A DNA stretch of 35,094 nt from NCBI GenBank assembly GCA_937960415.1, contig CALGPK010000058.1:1-35094 (forward strand), written 5' to 3'. Positions 1 through 8,540 of this stretch are shown one piece after another. The notes under the pieces are model-generated. The model made no database searches, was not told the origin of the DNA, and was given only the letters and a program-made list of their open reading frames with translations. Made by a program: the position numbers and the translations under genes. How positions within the stretch are numbered: position 1 is the stretch's first letter; every line of letters starts with the position of its first letter. Source of the stretch: an uncultured Bacteroidales bacterium (GTDB lineage Bacteria > Bacteroidota > Bacteroidia > Bacteroidales > GWA2-32-17).

Positions 1-344
1 TGTTGTATCAATTTATTTCGACCGAAGAAGGTCTATCCAAATGGTTTGCCGATAAAGTCAACATTACCAACAATAAAATTGAATTTTTCTGGGCTAAGAC
101 TAAACATGAAGGTCAGATACTTTCTAAAAAAGAGTTTAAACACTTTAAATTTAGCTGGATAGAAGATATTGAAGATAATACGGGCTGCTACATCGAATTG
201 TGCTTAATTCCAACCGACCAACCCAATCTTACTATCCTTAAAATAACCGATTTTTCGGAATCAGAGGATAAGGATGACAGCATTTTGCTGTGGCAAACTC
301 ACATCGAACAGTTGAAACGTTCTTTGGGGCTGTGGAGAGAATAG
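1..344 (+). CDS. START-like domain protein (5' end outside window)
   Basis: The reading frame is open from the window edge, so the N-terminus is missing. The first complete codon is a TTG at 3, which is probably an internal Leu rather than a start. The visible 113 residues resemble the small (about 125-130 aa) Bacteroidota START-like proteins (AHSA1/SRPBCC fold): a GLSKWFADKVN segment near the N-terminus, a central FKFSWIEDIEDNT strand pair, and a C-terminal helix with LLWQTHIEQLKRSLG. About 15-20 residues should be lost upstream. Family members are soluble proteins with a hydrophobic cavity; their ligand and role are not established. The stop lies 1 bp from the stop of the convergent adaptor gene, with no visible terminator between them. 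Confidence 0.8.
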   Translation, partial: LYQFISTEEGLSKWFADKVNITNNKIEFFWAKTKHEGQILSKKEFKHFKFSWIEDIEDNTGCYIELCLIPTDQPNLTILKITDFSESEDKDDSILLWQTHIEQLKRSLGLWRE

Positions 345-345
345 C

Positions 346-1686
346 TTAGTTCAACTTTTCGAAATTATTTTTGCGTTCCGTTATCTTTATTTTATCGCCA
401 TTTTTTAGCTTCTTGCTAAGAATATTAAATGGTCCGGTTACTACTTCGTCGTTTTCATTTATTCCACTTAAAACATGTACCCATTGATCGTCCTGAATGC
501 CTGTTTCTACTGGCACAAGTTCAACGGATTTTCGATCGGCAGTAAGCCTAAATACACATTCTACCTGCTTTTTCTTATATGTTTCTTTAGCCTGAATATT
601 TAATGACTTAAGTAACGAATCGGGGCGAGTAACGACAGCCTGCAATGGTACGGCAAGCACATTTTTTTCTATTCTGGTACGAATATCGACAGTTGCCGAC
701 ATTCCTGGTCTAAACGGATATATGTTTTTTTCGGTCAAATGCTTGTACGACTCAGACAACATTCGAATTTTAACCTCATAGCTTGCCACCTGATCGGTAT
801 TGACGGCAGATGTTAAGCCCGACGTTGTACTCGACGACGAATTGGCCAACGAAGTAACCACACCTTTAAACAAATCGTTTGAATATGCATCTACTTCGAT
901 GGTAGCTGTATCGCCTTTATGAATACGCACAATATCATTTTCATTAACGGTAACAATTACCTCCATCACATTAAGGTCGGCAATTCGCATCATCTCGGTT
1001 CCAGCCATTTGCATCGTTCCTACCACACGCTCGCCCTGCTTTACATTGAGCTTCGATACCGTACCACTCATAGGAGCATATATGTTGGTACGCACCAACT
1101 GTGCACTGGCTTCGTTGAGCGAAGCTTCACTACTTTTGACAACAAATTCGGCAGCCACCACATTTTGCCGGGCAGCTTCAACATCGGCCTTTGCCATTTT
1201 GTATGCCGTCAATGAATTGTCGTATTCGGCTTGAGAAATTGCACCTTGCTCGTATAATTTTTTATTACGCTGATAAGTTAATTCGGTTTGAATAAACTGA
1301 GCTTCTATCTGAGCCAAACGGGCTCGAGCATTGCCTAAATTTGCTTTTGCCGACTCGAGCGAAGCCTCCATACGCTGAAGTGAGGATAAATAAACATCGG
1401 GTTTAATTTTAGCCAACAATTGTCCTTTTTTTACCTCATCGCCTTCCTTAACCAACAATTCGACTATTTCGCCCGAAACATCGGAACTAATTTTAACTTC
1501 CACCTCGGGTTGAATCTTTCCACTTGCTGTTATTATTTCTACTATATCGCGTTTAGTAGCCTTACCTATCGTAACTTCATACACGATACCCTGCTGTATC
1601 AAACCTGTTTTTCGTCCAACAATCACCACCAGTATCAAAAAAATTGTAAGAATTATACCCCAAATCCATATTTTTCGCCAATTCAT
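346..1686 (-). CDS. HlyD/MacA-like efflux periplasmic adaptor subunit
   Basis: A 446-aa periplasmic adaptor (membrane fusion protein). Residues about 8-24 form a single N-terminal membrane anchor. A lipoyl/biotinyl-like half-motif follows (about 60-95, SGEIVELLVKEGDEVKKGQLLAKI). Next is a long alpha-helical hairpin (about 100-200) rich in Ala, Gln and Glu, the second lipoyl half (about 205-235, IYAPMSGTVSKLNVKQGE), then beta-barrel and membrane-proximal domains. It would bridge an inner-membrane pump to a TolC channel for export of drugs, lipids or peptides. It starts 4 bp after the TolC-like gene, so the two are co-transcribed. The overall layout is MacA-like, but no MacB permease/ATPase follows; the next gene is convergent. 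The substrate is unknown. Confidence 0.88.
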   Translation of the reverse strand: MNWRKIWIWGIILTIFLILVVIVGRKTGLIQQGIVYEVTIGKATKRDIVEIITASGKIQPEVEVKISSDVSGEIVELLVKEGDEVKKGQLLAKIKPDVYLSSLQRMEASLESAKANLGNARARLAQIEAQFIQTELTYQRNKKLYEQGAISQAEYDNSLTAYKMAKADVEAARQNVVAAEFVVKSSEASLNEASAQLVRTNIYAPMSGTVSKLNVKQGERVVGTMQMAGTEMMRIADLNVMEVIVTVNENDIVRIHKGDTATIEVDAYSNDLFKGVVTSLANSSSSTTSGLTSAVNTDQVASYEVKIRMLSESYKHLTEKNIYPFRPGMSATVDIRTRIEKNVLAVPLQAVVTRPDSLLKSLNIQAKETYKKKQVECVFRLTADRKSVELVPVETGIQDDQWVHVLSGINENDEVVTGPFNILSKKLKNGDKIKITERKNNFEKLN

Positions 1687-1690
1687 ATCG

Positions 1691-3121
1691 TTATAGTTTA
1701 ATAGGTTTACCAGTATAAAAATCCAGAACTTTCAATTTAAAAATGTACTCATATTTCGACTTTAACCATTCCGATTGTGCCCTCATAAGACTTGTTTTCG
1801 ATTGATTGAAATCGTATGAGCTAACCAAACCAAGGTTGAACTTTTTTTCGACATATTGAAATGCCTCATTGGCAGCTTTTTCGGCTTTTCTGGATGCTAA
1901 ATACTTGTTATAGGCAGCAATGGCATCGTGATATGCTTGTTGTACTTCTTTTTGCAATTGCTTTTGCTGAAGTTCGAGATTATATTTTGCATTCAAAGCA
2001 TTTATTTTAGCAGTATTAACGGTATAATTTGCCTGCCAGTTATTAAAAATTGGTATGATTAAATTGATAGTTAGGCTTTTACTAATGTTGTCGTTTAACT
2101 GCTTGTTAAAATCGGCTGTTTTATAATCATACTTAACATTGTACGAATATACCGGATACTGATTGCCATTAGCATCGACGGTGTAGCCGCTAATATAAGG
2201 GGTATCCCATGTAAACCCGGTAATTTCTTTTCGCTGCGACGAATAACCGGTAGCGTATGATGCACCCAGTGTTATTCGAGGCATTCGGTAACCTCGTGAA
2301 GCAGCCAGTGCTTTTTCGGAAGCCAACATTTTATATTCAGCACTTTTAACAGCAGGCATGAATTGGGTGGCCTCAGTAAAAACCAACTCGGGATTGAGTG
2401 GTGGCATAATAGTATCTGGATCGTTAATATGAGGTCTTTCGATTTCTATACTGTCATTAATATTTAACTCCAATAATTGAAACAATGTTAGCTTCGATAA
2501 AGTCAACGTATTAGCAGCAACTACAACCTGCATTTCGTCCGATGCCAGCTGCGATTCCATTTCGAGCACCGTTCCCTGCGGAACATTTCCTATTTCGTAC
2601 AATTTTTTAGTTCGTTCTACCTGTTGTTTTGTTAAATTACGTTGATGCATCGAAGCCTTATACAACTCCTCTGCCAATAAGATTTGTAAATAAGCCGATG
2701 CAACAGCGAGCATAATATCGGACTGCGTTTTCTGAAGGTCTTGTTCCGAAGCTAAAACCATATAATAGTTTTGCCGCAACGTATGAATATTTTGAAAGCC
2801 GCTAAACAATGTCCAGCTGGTAGAAAGAGCCAAATTATTCGAACGCACATTACTTTCGGCAAATTCGTTGGTTAAAGGGTCAATGGTACGCCCCAGCGTA
2901 TAACCTTGATTAACATTAGCATTAATCGATGGTAAAAATTGCATTTTACTTTTCAAATACTGATCTTTTGATTGCTGAGCCGTCAAATGTTGCATTTTTA
3001 CTTGAATATTGTTCGATATAGCCAGCTCTACACATTGTTCAAAAGTTAGCCGTTTTGATTGCGAAACAGCATGATAATACAACCAAAAAAACATCAGCAC
3101 AAAAAAGTAAAATCGGGTCAT
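1691..3121 (-). CDS. TolC-family outer-membrane efflux channel
   Basis: A TolC-like protein of about 476 aa. The ATG at 3121 (MTRFYFFVLMFFW) is preferred over an upstream in-frame TTG because it gives a clean signal peptide ending near AVSQS. The mature part opens with LTFEQCVELAISNNIQVK, the usual first helix of outer-membrane efflux proteins. It shows two long helical coiled-coil repeats (about 130-220 and 360-460) separated by strand-forming regions, and ends in YEYIFKLKVLDFYTG. As a trimer it would form the outer-membrane exit duct. It lies 4 bp upstream of the adaptor gene and about 66 bp downstream of the GSCFA gene, as the penultimate gene of the minus-strand envelope run. Confidence 0.88.
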   Translation of the reverse strand: MTRFYFFVLMFFWLYYHAVSQSKRLTFEQCVELAISNNIQVKMQHLTAQQSKDQYLKSKMQFLPSINANVNQGYTLGRTIDPLTNEFAESNVRSNNLALSTSWTLFSGFQNIHTLRQNYYMVLASEQDLQKTQSDIMLAVASAYLQILLAEELYKASMHQRNLTKQQVERTKKLYEIGNVPQGTVLEMESQLASDEMQVVVAANTLTLSKLTLFQLLELNINDSIEIERPHINDPDTIMPPLNPELVFTEATQFMPAVKSAEYKMLASEKALAASRGYRMPRITLGASYATGYSSQRKEITGFTWDTPYISGYTVDANGNQYPVYSYNVKYDYKTADFNKQLNDNISKSLTINLIIPIFNNWQANYTVNTAKINALNAKYNLELQQKQLQKEVQQAYHDAIAAYNKYLASRKAEKAANEAFQYVEKKFNLGLVSSYDFNQSKTSLMRAQSEWLKSKYEYIFKLKVLDFYTGKPIKL

Positions 3122-3187
3122 ACAATAATAATTCAACGCATAAAGTTACGTATTAAATCATGTTTGTTAAATCGTTTTTAGTTAAAT

Positions 3188-4177
3188 TTATATTTTTTTT
3201 GTACCATCATCGAATAAAAGAATTTTCTCCTTATCAAACCTTAAAAAAGGATATTGTTGTTCCAGTTTTTTGATTTTCGACAAAATGTTTTGTCTCAGGC
3301 TATGATATGTTGCCGATTGCGGCAACATGGGCTTATGCATACACGCTTGCATTATTTCTTCTACTTGTTTCATAAGCTCGTGTTGAGATTTCTCTATCAA
3401 TGCGTCTTTAAAACGTTTCCATACGTGCTCTATACCGTCGTTAGAAGGATGAAGCATGTCGGACGCATAATAGCGATAATCCCTTAGTTCATCCATAAAT
3501 ATTTCGTATGCCGGGAAATAATAAATATTGGTATATTGTTGCAAAATTTTGTGTAACGAAACAAATAGTAAGGATTTACTGACCTGATTTTCGAACGAAC
3601 CATATTTAAAATAACGAACCGGACTTACAGTAAAAATAATATCTACTTGTTGATTGATGGATCGTAAACATTCGATAGTGTCCGTAATAGATTTAAACAC
3701 TTCCTTATCTGTAAGCATACGATGATGAAATTTGCTGGCTGGTACTTTATGACAATTAGCAACCATTTGACCTGTTTCTTTAAGCTCAAAAACAAAAGAA
3801 GTACCGTACGTAATAAAAATAAAGTTTGACTTTTTTAAAAACTCATGTGATGCTTCGATAATAGTGTTAATGTTTTCTATTACGCTGTCTACATTTATTC
3901 CAGCCATTGAACTATGAAAATGAAACGACTTGTAAATGTCGCCATCTAAAAAGAAGTCTGCTGTGTGAACTCTTTCTTTATTGACTATTCGTAAAAGGCT
4001 TTGATATATCGAAACAGGATTGTATAACGTGCCAAATGGATTGGAAAACACATTAAATTTGAAAAACGAAAGTTTTTGAGCTATTTCGTTCGAAAAACAC
4101 GAACCAATAAAAAAAAGTGTGTCGTTGTAAGTTATTTTTCGTAAAAAAGGAGCTATGTTAACGGGTGTATAATACAT
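3188..4177 (-). CDS. GSCFA-domain (SGNH-hydrolase-like) protein
   Basis: A 329-aa protein with no evident signal peptide. It carries the family-naming block LFFIGSCFSNEIAQKL near residues 21-37, with Ser26 in the position of the SGNH/GDSL nucleophile. A late ASDMLHPS block (Asp240, His243) looks like the conserved D-x-x-H of that superfamily, and ITYGTSFVF near 122-130 could supply oxyanion residues. It is therefore probably an esterase or transferase acting on an acyl group; its substrate is unknown. Its start codon overlaps the stop of the upstream S8 protease by 1 bp (TAATG), implying translational coupling within the envelope operon. GSCFA-type proteins are common in Bacteroidota and poorly characterised. 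Confidence 0.85.
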   Translation of the reverse strand: MYYTPVNIAPFLRKITYNDTLFFIGSCFSNEIAQKLSFFKFNVFSNPFGTLYNPVSIYQSLLRIVNKERVHTADFFLDGDIYKSFHFHSSMAGINVDSVIENINTIIEASHEFLKKSNFIFITYGTSFVFELKETGQMVANCHKVPASKFHHRMLTDKEVFKSITDTIECLRSINQQVDIIFTVSPVRYFKYGSFENQVSKSLLFVSLHKILQQYTNIYYFPAYEIFMDELRDYRYYASDMLHPSNDGIEHVWKRFKDALIEKSQHELMKQVEEIMQACMHKPMLPQSATYHSLRQNILSKIKKLEQQYPFLRFDKEKILLFDDGTKKI

Positions 4178-5757
4178 TATCGCTTCTTTTTAGAGATCTT
4201 GATAGCAAGCTTAACAGCCCTTTCGGCATTAACTACTCCACCCGAAACACTTAAATTGCTAAAATAATCTACGCCTTTGAAAACATCTTTTGTCGGAACT
4301 AACACCTTTAATTTTTTAAACTTGACGGACGACTTCATAATAATTTCCTTTACCTCGCGTGCCGAGAGCTCTGGAAAATACGACATAATTAACGCAGCAA
4401 CTCCCGAAACAACCGGCGCCGCTAAGCTGGTTCCATTCGACATATTAAATCGATTGTCTGGACTGGTAGAATAAATTTGAACACCGGGAGCAAAAATATC
4501 GACCGTTTGTTTTCCATAATTGCTAAAATATGCTACCAAATTATTCTGTGGATATTGGTCTGTTGCACCTACATTAAGCCACAAATCGGTAATACGTTTT
4601 CCGTTTTTATCGAACACCATCGGATATCTTGGAAAACTATCGTTGTTTTCGCCTTCGTTGCCAGCGGCATGCACCAACAGTACTCCGTGCTTATCTGCCA
4701 GCCGTATGGCATCGTCCACAAATTCTTTTTCAGGTGAATAAGGCTTTCCAAAACTCATATTGATAATTTTAGCCCCATTTCGAACAGCATAACGTATTGC
4801 CAAAGCTATGTCTTTGTCGCGTTCGTCGGCACCGGGGACAACTCGAAGCGTCATTATGCGTACATTGTCGGCAATACCATAACAATCGTTGTCGTTATTA
4901 CGAACTGCTCCTATAACACCTGCCACAGAAGTCCCATGTCCGGGTGAAGGACCTTTTACATCATTATTGCCATAAATACTATCGTTAATATCGTATGGAT
5001 TATCGCCAATCAACGCACGTATATTGGTATCGGGATTATAATATGTCTGTAGTTCCTTTTTAAGATTCTTCAGTTCCTTTTCAATGTCATTAAGTTTTAT
5101 TTTATTCTTATTTAAAATAAGGTAATTACCTGCATAAATTCTTAAACTATCTATTTCTGATCTTAACAAAGTTCTTACCTCCGACTCTGTAAAATTGTCC
5201 TTATCAAAATATTTTTTTAATGCTTCGTATGCACGAAAAAAACGCATATAAAATTCTAACGTACGTTCGTATTCATCTTTTTGTTTCGTATATTTCTCTT
5301 CATATTCAGCCTTTACTTTTTTAAACAATTCGTACTCGGTTTTATCTTCGGGTTTTATTTCTTCGGGTTTTAACGATTCGTACTTCGCTTTTAGTCGTCC
5401 ATACAAGCGTGTTACTTCGTATGCTTCATTGTCTATATTTTCACCACGTGCATTACCTAAAAAATTCCACCCAAAAATATCATCGACATAGCCATTGCCA
5501 TCATCATCAATGCCATTGAGAACTTCGTGTGGGTTGCGCCACAATACGGGCTTCAAGTCAACATGATTGGTATCTATGCCTCCATCAATAACAGCCACTA
5601 TTACCGGTTGCGATTTTCTTCCCTCAAGCAATTTGTATGCTCTATTGAGGCTAATACCCAGATTGCCTTCTTTGAGATCTTGCAAATGCCAGTTTTTTTG
5701 AGCAAAAACAACGACTTGCAAAAGGTGGAAAGTCAATAGAAAAACAAATGTTCTCAT
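4177..5757 (-). CDS. S8 family subtilisin-like serine protease with large insertion
   Basis: A 526-aa secreted protease with a signal peptide (about 1-19, ending VVVFAQ). The catalytic triad is visible: Asp58 in VIAVIDGGID, His274 in GHGTSVAGV, and Ser444 in NGTSLAAPVVSGVAAL. Asn367 in AAGNEGE is the oxyanion residue. Between Asp58 and His274 there are about 215 residues, whereas simple subtilisins have a few tens. The insert contains an acidic DDDGNGYVDD stretch (about 84-93), which looks calcium-binding, and a highly charged helical region (about 115-240) that may be a coiled coil. There is no obvious propeptide, so the insert may regulate activity or bind a partner. It starts 7 bp after the glycosyltransferase and overlaps the GSCFA gene by 1 bp. 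Confidence 0.9.
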   Translation of the reverse strand: MRTFVFLLTFHLLQVVVFAQKNWHLQDLKEGNLGISLNRAYKLLEGRKSQPVIVAVIDGGIDTNHVDLKPVLWRNPHEVLNGIDDDGNGYVDDIFGWNFLGNARGENIDNEAYEVTRLYGRLKAKYESLKPEEIKPEDKTEYELFKKVKAEYEEKYTKQKDEYERTLEFYMRFFRAYEALKKYFDKDNFTESEVRTLLRSEIDSLRIYAGNYLILNKNKIKLNDIEKELKNLKKELQTYYNPDTNIRALIGDNPYDINDSIYGNNDVKGPSPGHGTSVAGVIGAVRNNDNDCYGIADNVRIMTLRVVPGADERDKDIALAIRYAVRNGAKIINMSFGKPYSPEKEFVDDAIRLADKHGVLLVHAAGNEGENNDSFPRYPMVFDKNGKRITDLWLNVGATDQYPQNNLVAYFSNYGKQTVDIFAPGVQIYSTSPDNRFNMSNGTSLAAPVVSGVAALIMSYFPELSAREVKEIIMKSSVKFKKLKVLVPTKDVFKGVDYFSNLSVSGGVVNAERAVKLAIKISKKKR

Positions 5758-5764
5758 AACATTA

Positions 5765-6673
5765 TTATACTTTTGTTGTTAATCCTTTAAAAACCCAATA
5801 TCTAAAACGCAATAATATAATTCCTTTTCGGGGTTTAAATTGAAGCATATAAAACATACACAGTAAACAACTTACAACCCACTTAAAACATTCCGATAAA
5901 ACTTTTAGCAATACTGCCCTGCATTTACTTTTTATACGTATATGTTCGCTTATGCCTACTCCAATGGATTGTTTTCGAATAAAATCGATAGTTGTTCTAA
6001 ATTCTGGAACCAGATGATACATTACCAGCGAAGCATCGTAATAAGCTCGTTCTCCTGCTTGATAAATTCGCTGAAACATATCTTTTTCTTCACTTCCGAG
6101 CATCTGGTTAGCTTTTCTACCCAATTCGGGGTTGAACAAGCCAAAACGCTCAAATAACGAACGATGAAAAATCATATTTGAACCTCGGGGATAATAGTTA
6201 TGCGAAAATTCTCTACTTTGTCTATACGGCTTAAAATAGCCCAACAATGAACCCAAATAATGCGTATACCAGCCCGGCGGTTTAGTATCAAAGTTTAGTA
6301 AAATAGGACCTCCTGCCGCTTTGTATGTATGACCTTTGGTTTGAATAAACATAACAAGATGTTGTGTATAGGTAGTATCTAAATAAGCATCATCGTCTAA
6401 AAAAACAATCCATTCGCCACGAGCTACTTCTATAGCTTTATTGCGCGCATACGAAAGCCCTTGTTTTGTCTCCGTTGTATAAACCACCTGAATATACGGA
6501 TGTTGTTCTGAAAATTGATGAACTATATCCGGAGTAGAATCGGTTGAGTTATTATCGACCACTATCAACTCAAATAAATGGAAATGATTGCCCGTTTGTT
6601 GGGCAATAGCATCAAGAGCAATAGGTAAAAAACGTTCACGGTTATATGTACAAATGGCATACGAAATCAGCAT
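5765..6673 (-). CDS. GT2-family glycosyltransferase
   Basis: A 302-aa GT-A fold enzyme. The N-terminus ISYAICTYNRERFLPIALDAI and the VVDNNSTDSTPDIV segment are the usual nucleotide-sugar binding part. WIVFLDDDAYLD (Asp93-95) is the DxD metal/nucleotide-diphosphate motif. GSNMIFHRSLFERFGLF and a GSEEKDMFQRI segment resemble the acceptor/catalytic region (ED-like motif). A hydrophobic stretch near 255-275 (VVSCLLCMFYML) may be a membrane anchor facing the cytoplasmic side. It overlaps lptB by 1 bp, and kdsD lies upstream, so a role in LPS core/O-antigen or another surface glycan is a reasonable inference. The sugar donor cannot be read from the sequence. Confidence 0.88.
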   Translation of the reverse strand: MLISYAICTYNRERFLPIALDAIAQQTGNHFHLFELIVVDNNSTDSTPDIVHQFSEQHPYIQVVYTTETKQGLSYARNKAIEVARGEWIVFLDDDAYLDTTYTQHLVMFIQTKGHTYKAAGGPILLNFDTKPPGWYTHYLGSLLGYFKPYRQSREFSHNYYPRGSNMIFHRSLFERFGLFNPELGRKANQMLGSEEKDMFQRIYQAGERAYYDASLVMYHLVPEFRTTIDFIRKQSIGVGISEHIRIKSKCRAVLLKVLSECFKWVVSCLLCMFYMLQFKPRKGIILLRFRYWVFKGLTTKV

Positions 6674-7437
6674 TATTCTTGTTTGTTGTGTGTAATTGAA
6701 ATTTTTCTTAATTCAAAATTTTTGCCAAGATACAGCTTTCTTACCTGTTCGTCTTCGCTCAACTCATAGGCAGTTCCTGCCTTAAAAATACTTCCCTCTA
6801 TAAGCAAATAAGCACGGTCAGTTATCGATAACGTTTCATGAACATTATGGTCGGTTATTAAAATCCCGATATTTTTGGTTTTTAATTTAGCCACTATTTC
6901 CTGTATGTCTTCGACAGCAATAGGATCAACACCTGCAAACGGCTCATCGAGTAGAATAAATTTAGGATTTAGGGCTAAAGCACGTGCTATTTCGGTGCGA
7001 CGACGCTCACCTCCTGATAGCTGAATGCCCAGGCTTTTTCGAATGCGGTTTAGACCAAATTCTTCGAGTAAGGTTTCCAGCCTCTCTTTCTGAAAATCTT
7101 TGGGAAATTTAGACATTTCGAGTACCGAACGAATGTTATCTTCAACCGTCATATTCCGAAACACCGATGCTTCTTGTGCCAAATAGCCAATACCCGTTTG
7201 TGCCCGCTTATACACCGGATAATTGGTAATTCGAATATCGTTAAAATAAATGTCTCCTTCGTTTGGCTTAATGAGTCCTACCATCATATAAAAAGTAGTG
7301 GTTTTGCCAGCACCATTTGGACCAAGCAAACCCACGATTTCCCCTTGCGAAACCTCCACACTTACACGATTTACAACGGTACGGGCTTTGTATTTTTTTA
7401 CCAGTTTTTCGGTTCTTAGTTTTGCAATGGATTCCAT
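6673..7437 (-). CDS. lptB: LPS export ABC transporter ATP-binding protein
   Basis: A 254-aa ATPase that powers LPS extraction from the inner membrane with LptF/LptG. It shows Walker [10 protein letters not shown] (39-47), a Q-loop in [17 protein letters not shown], signature [15 protein letters not shown] (140-154), Walker [14 protein letters not shown] (160-172) and switch His197 in ITDHNVH. The LSGGERRR signature and the [12 protein letters not shown] stretch are typical of LptB rather than general ABC importers. It lies 26 bp downstream of kdsD, so Kdo precursor supply and LPS export are encoded together. The next gene, a glycosyltransferase, overlaps by 1 bp. Confidence 0.93.
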   Translation of the reverse strand: MESIAKLRTEKLVKKYKARTVVNRVSVEVSQGEIVGLLGPNGAGKTTTFYMMVGLIKPNEGDIYFNDIRITNYPVYKRAQTGIGYLAQEASVFRNMTVEDNIRSVLEMSKFPKDFQKERLETLLEEFGLNRIRKSLGIQLSGGERRRTEIARALALNPKFILLDEPFAGVDPIAVEDIQEIVAKLKTKNIGILITDHNVHETLSITDRAYLLIEGSIFKAGTAYELSEDEQVRKLYLGKNFELRKISITHNKQE

Positions 7438-7463
7438 GCTACAAAAATAATGTAATTTATTGT

Positions 7464-8423
7464 CTATACTATACCAGCATGGAATAAATCGTGTAAGTGT
7501 ATCATACCCACGTATTGATGATCGTCCATTACAATCAATTGCGTAATTTTGTGTTTTTCCATCATATAAAACGCATTGATAGCGAGTTCATCTTTCTGTA
7601 TGGTTTTAGGATTTACCGACATGATGTCTTTTGCTTTCAAATTGGTAAACTGTTCGTTTCGCTCAATCATACGACGCAAATCTCCATCGGTAATAATACC
7701 AACCACCTTATTGTGTTCTAATACAGCTGTTGCACCCAATCGTTTGGCCGATATTTCTAAAATTACCCTTTTAATATCGTCGTTTATACTCACCTGTGGA
7801 GCACGGTCTTTTTCGAGCAAATCGGCAACACGCATATATAGCTTTCTACCTAACGTACCACCCGGATGATAACGTGCAAAATCTTCGGCCGTAAAACCAC
7901 GCATATAAAGCAGAGCAATAGCAATGGCGTCGCACATTACCAACTGAGCCGTAGTACTGGTAGTTGGTGCCAAATTGTTCGGACAAGCTTCGCGTTCTAC
8001 AGTAGCCCAAACAACATAATCGGCATGATTGACCAGATAGGAGTTTCGTTCCGAAACAACTGCTACTAATTTATTACCATTGTGCTTAATAATAGGTACT
8101 AATACTTTAATTTCGGGCGTATTGCCACTCTTCGACAAGCAAAACACAATATCGTCGGGCAAAATAACACCCAAATCGCCATGTATGGCATCGGCTGCAT
8201 GCATAAATACAGCCGGCGTACCTGTACTATTCAATGTAGCAACAAACTTCTGGGCAATAATGGCACTTTTGCCAATTCCTGTGGCAATTACTCTGCCTTT
8301 GGATGTTAAAATTTCTGAAACAATTTTTTCGATTGAATCGTCTAAAAATTCAACTAAACGTTTAACTGCATCACCTTCTGTCAAAATTGCCTGCTGTATA
8401 ATTTGTCGTACTGTACTTTTCAT
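7464..8423 (-). CDS. kdsD: KpsF/GutQ-type D-arabinose-5-phosphate isomerase
   Basis: A 319-aa cytoplasmic enzyme that interconverts ribulose-5-phosphate and arabinose-5-phosphate, the first step toward Kdo in lipopolysaccharide. The N-terminal SIS domain (about 30-185) has [26 protein letters not shown] and [10 protein letters not shown] sugar-phosphate loops, plus [29 protein letters not shown] and [15 protein letters not shown] are close to the family consensus. Two CBS domains follow (about 205-319, with [12 protein letters not shown] in the first). It is the first gene of the minus-strand run and is divergent from recQ across 117 bp. The symbol could equally be kpsF; the enzyme class is clear. 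Confidence 0.92.
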   Translation of the reverse strand: MKSTVRQIIQQAILTEGDAVKRLVEFLDDSIEKIVSEILTSKGRVIATGIGKSAIIAQKFVATLNSTGTPAVFMHAADAIHGDLGVILPDDIVFCLSKSGNTPEIKVLVPIIKHNGNKLVAVVSERNSYLVNHADYVVWATVEREACPNNLAPTTSTTAQLVMCDAIAIALLYMRGFTAEDFARYHPGGTLGRKLYMRVADLLEKDRAPQVSINDDIKRVILEISAKRLGATAVLEHNKVVGIITDGDLRRMIERNEQFTNLKAKDIMSVNPKTIQKDELAINAFYMMEKHKITQLIVMDDHQYVGMIHLHDLFHAGIV

Positions 8424-8492
8424 GTAAAATTTTTATATGTTCGTCAAAATGCTATCTTTTAACACATTTTAATTCAGAAAAAGTCTTTAATT

Positions 8493-8500
8493 TAGTTTTG
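8493..8500 (+). promoter_or_regulatory. Candidate -7 element for recQ
   Basis: TAGTTTTG matches the Bacteroidota -7 consensus TAnnTTTG and lies 40 bp before the recQ ATG. A TTTA at 8468-8471, 21 bp upstream, is a one-mismatch fit to the -33 TTTG. This is inference from the motif only. Confidence 0.4.
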
Positions 8501-8540
8501 CAAAATTAGATATTATTTAATTGAAAAGAGATAAATAATT

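Noticed and set aside
919-1234. Open frames on the plus strand within the adaptor gene
   Set aside because: They lie opposite a well-supported gene and show no domain or signal pattern; shadows of the adaptor's codon bias.
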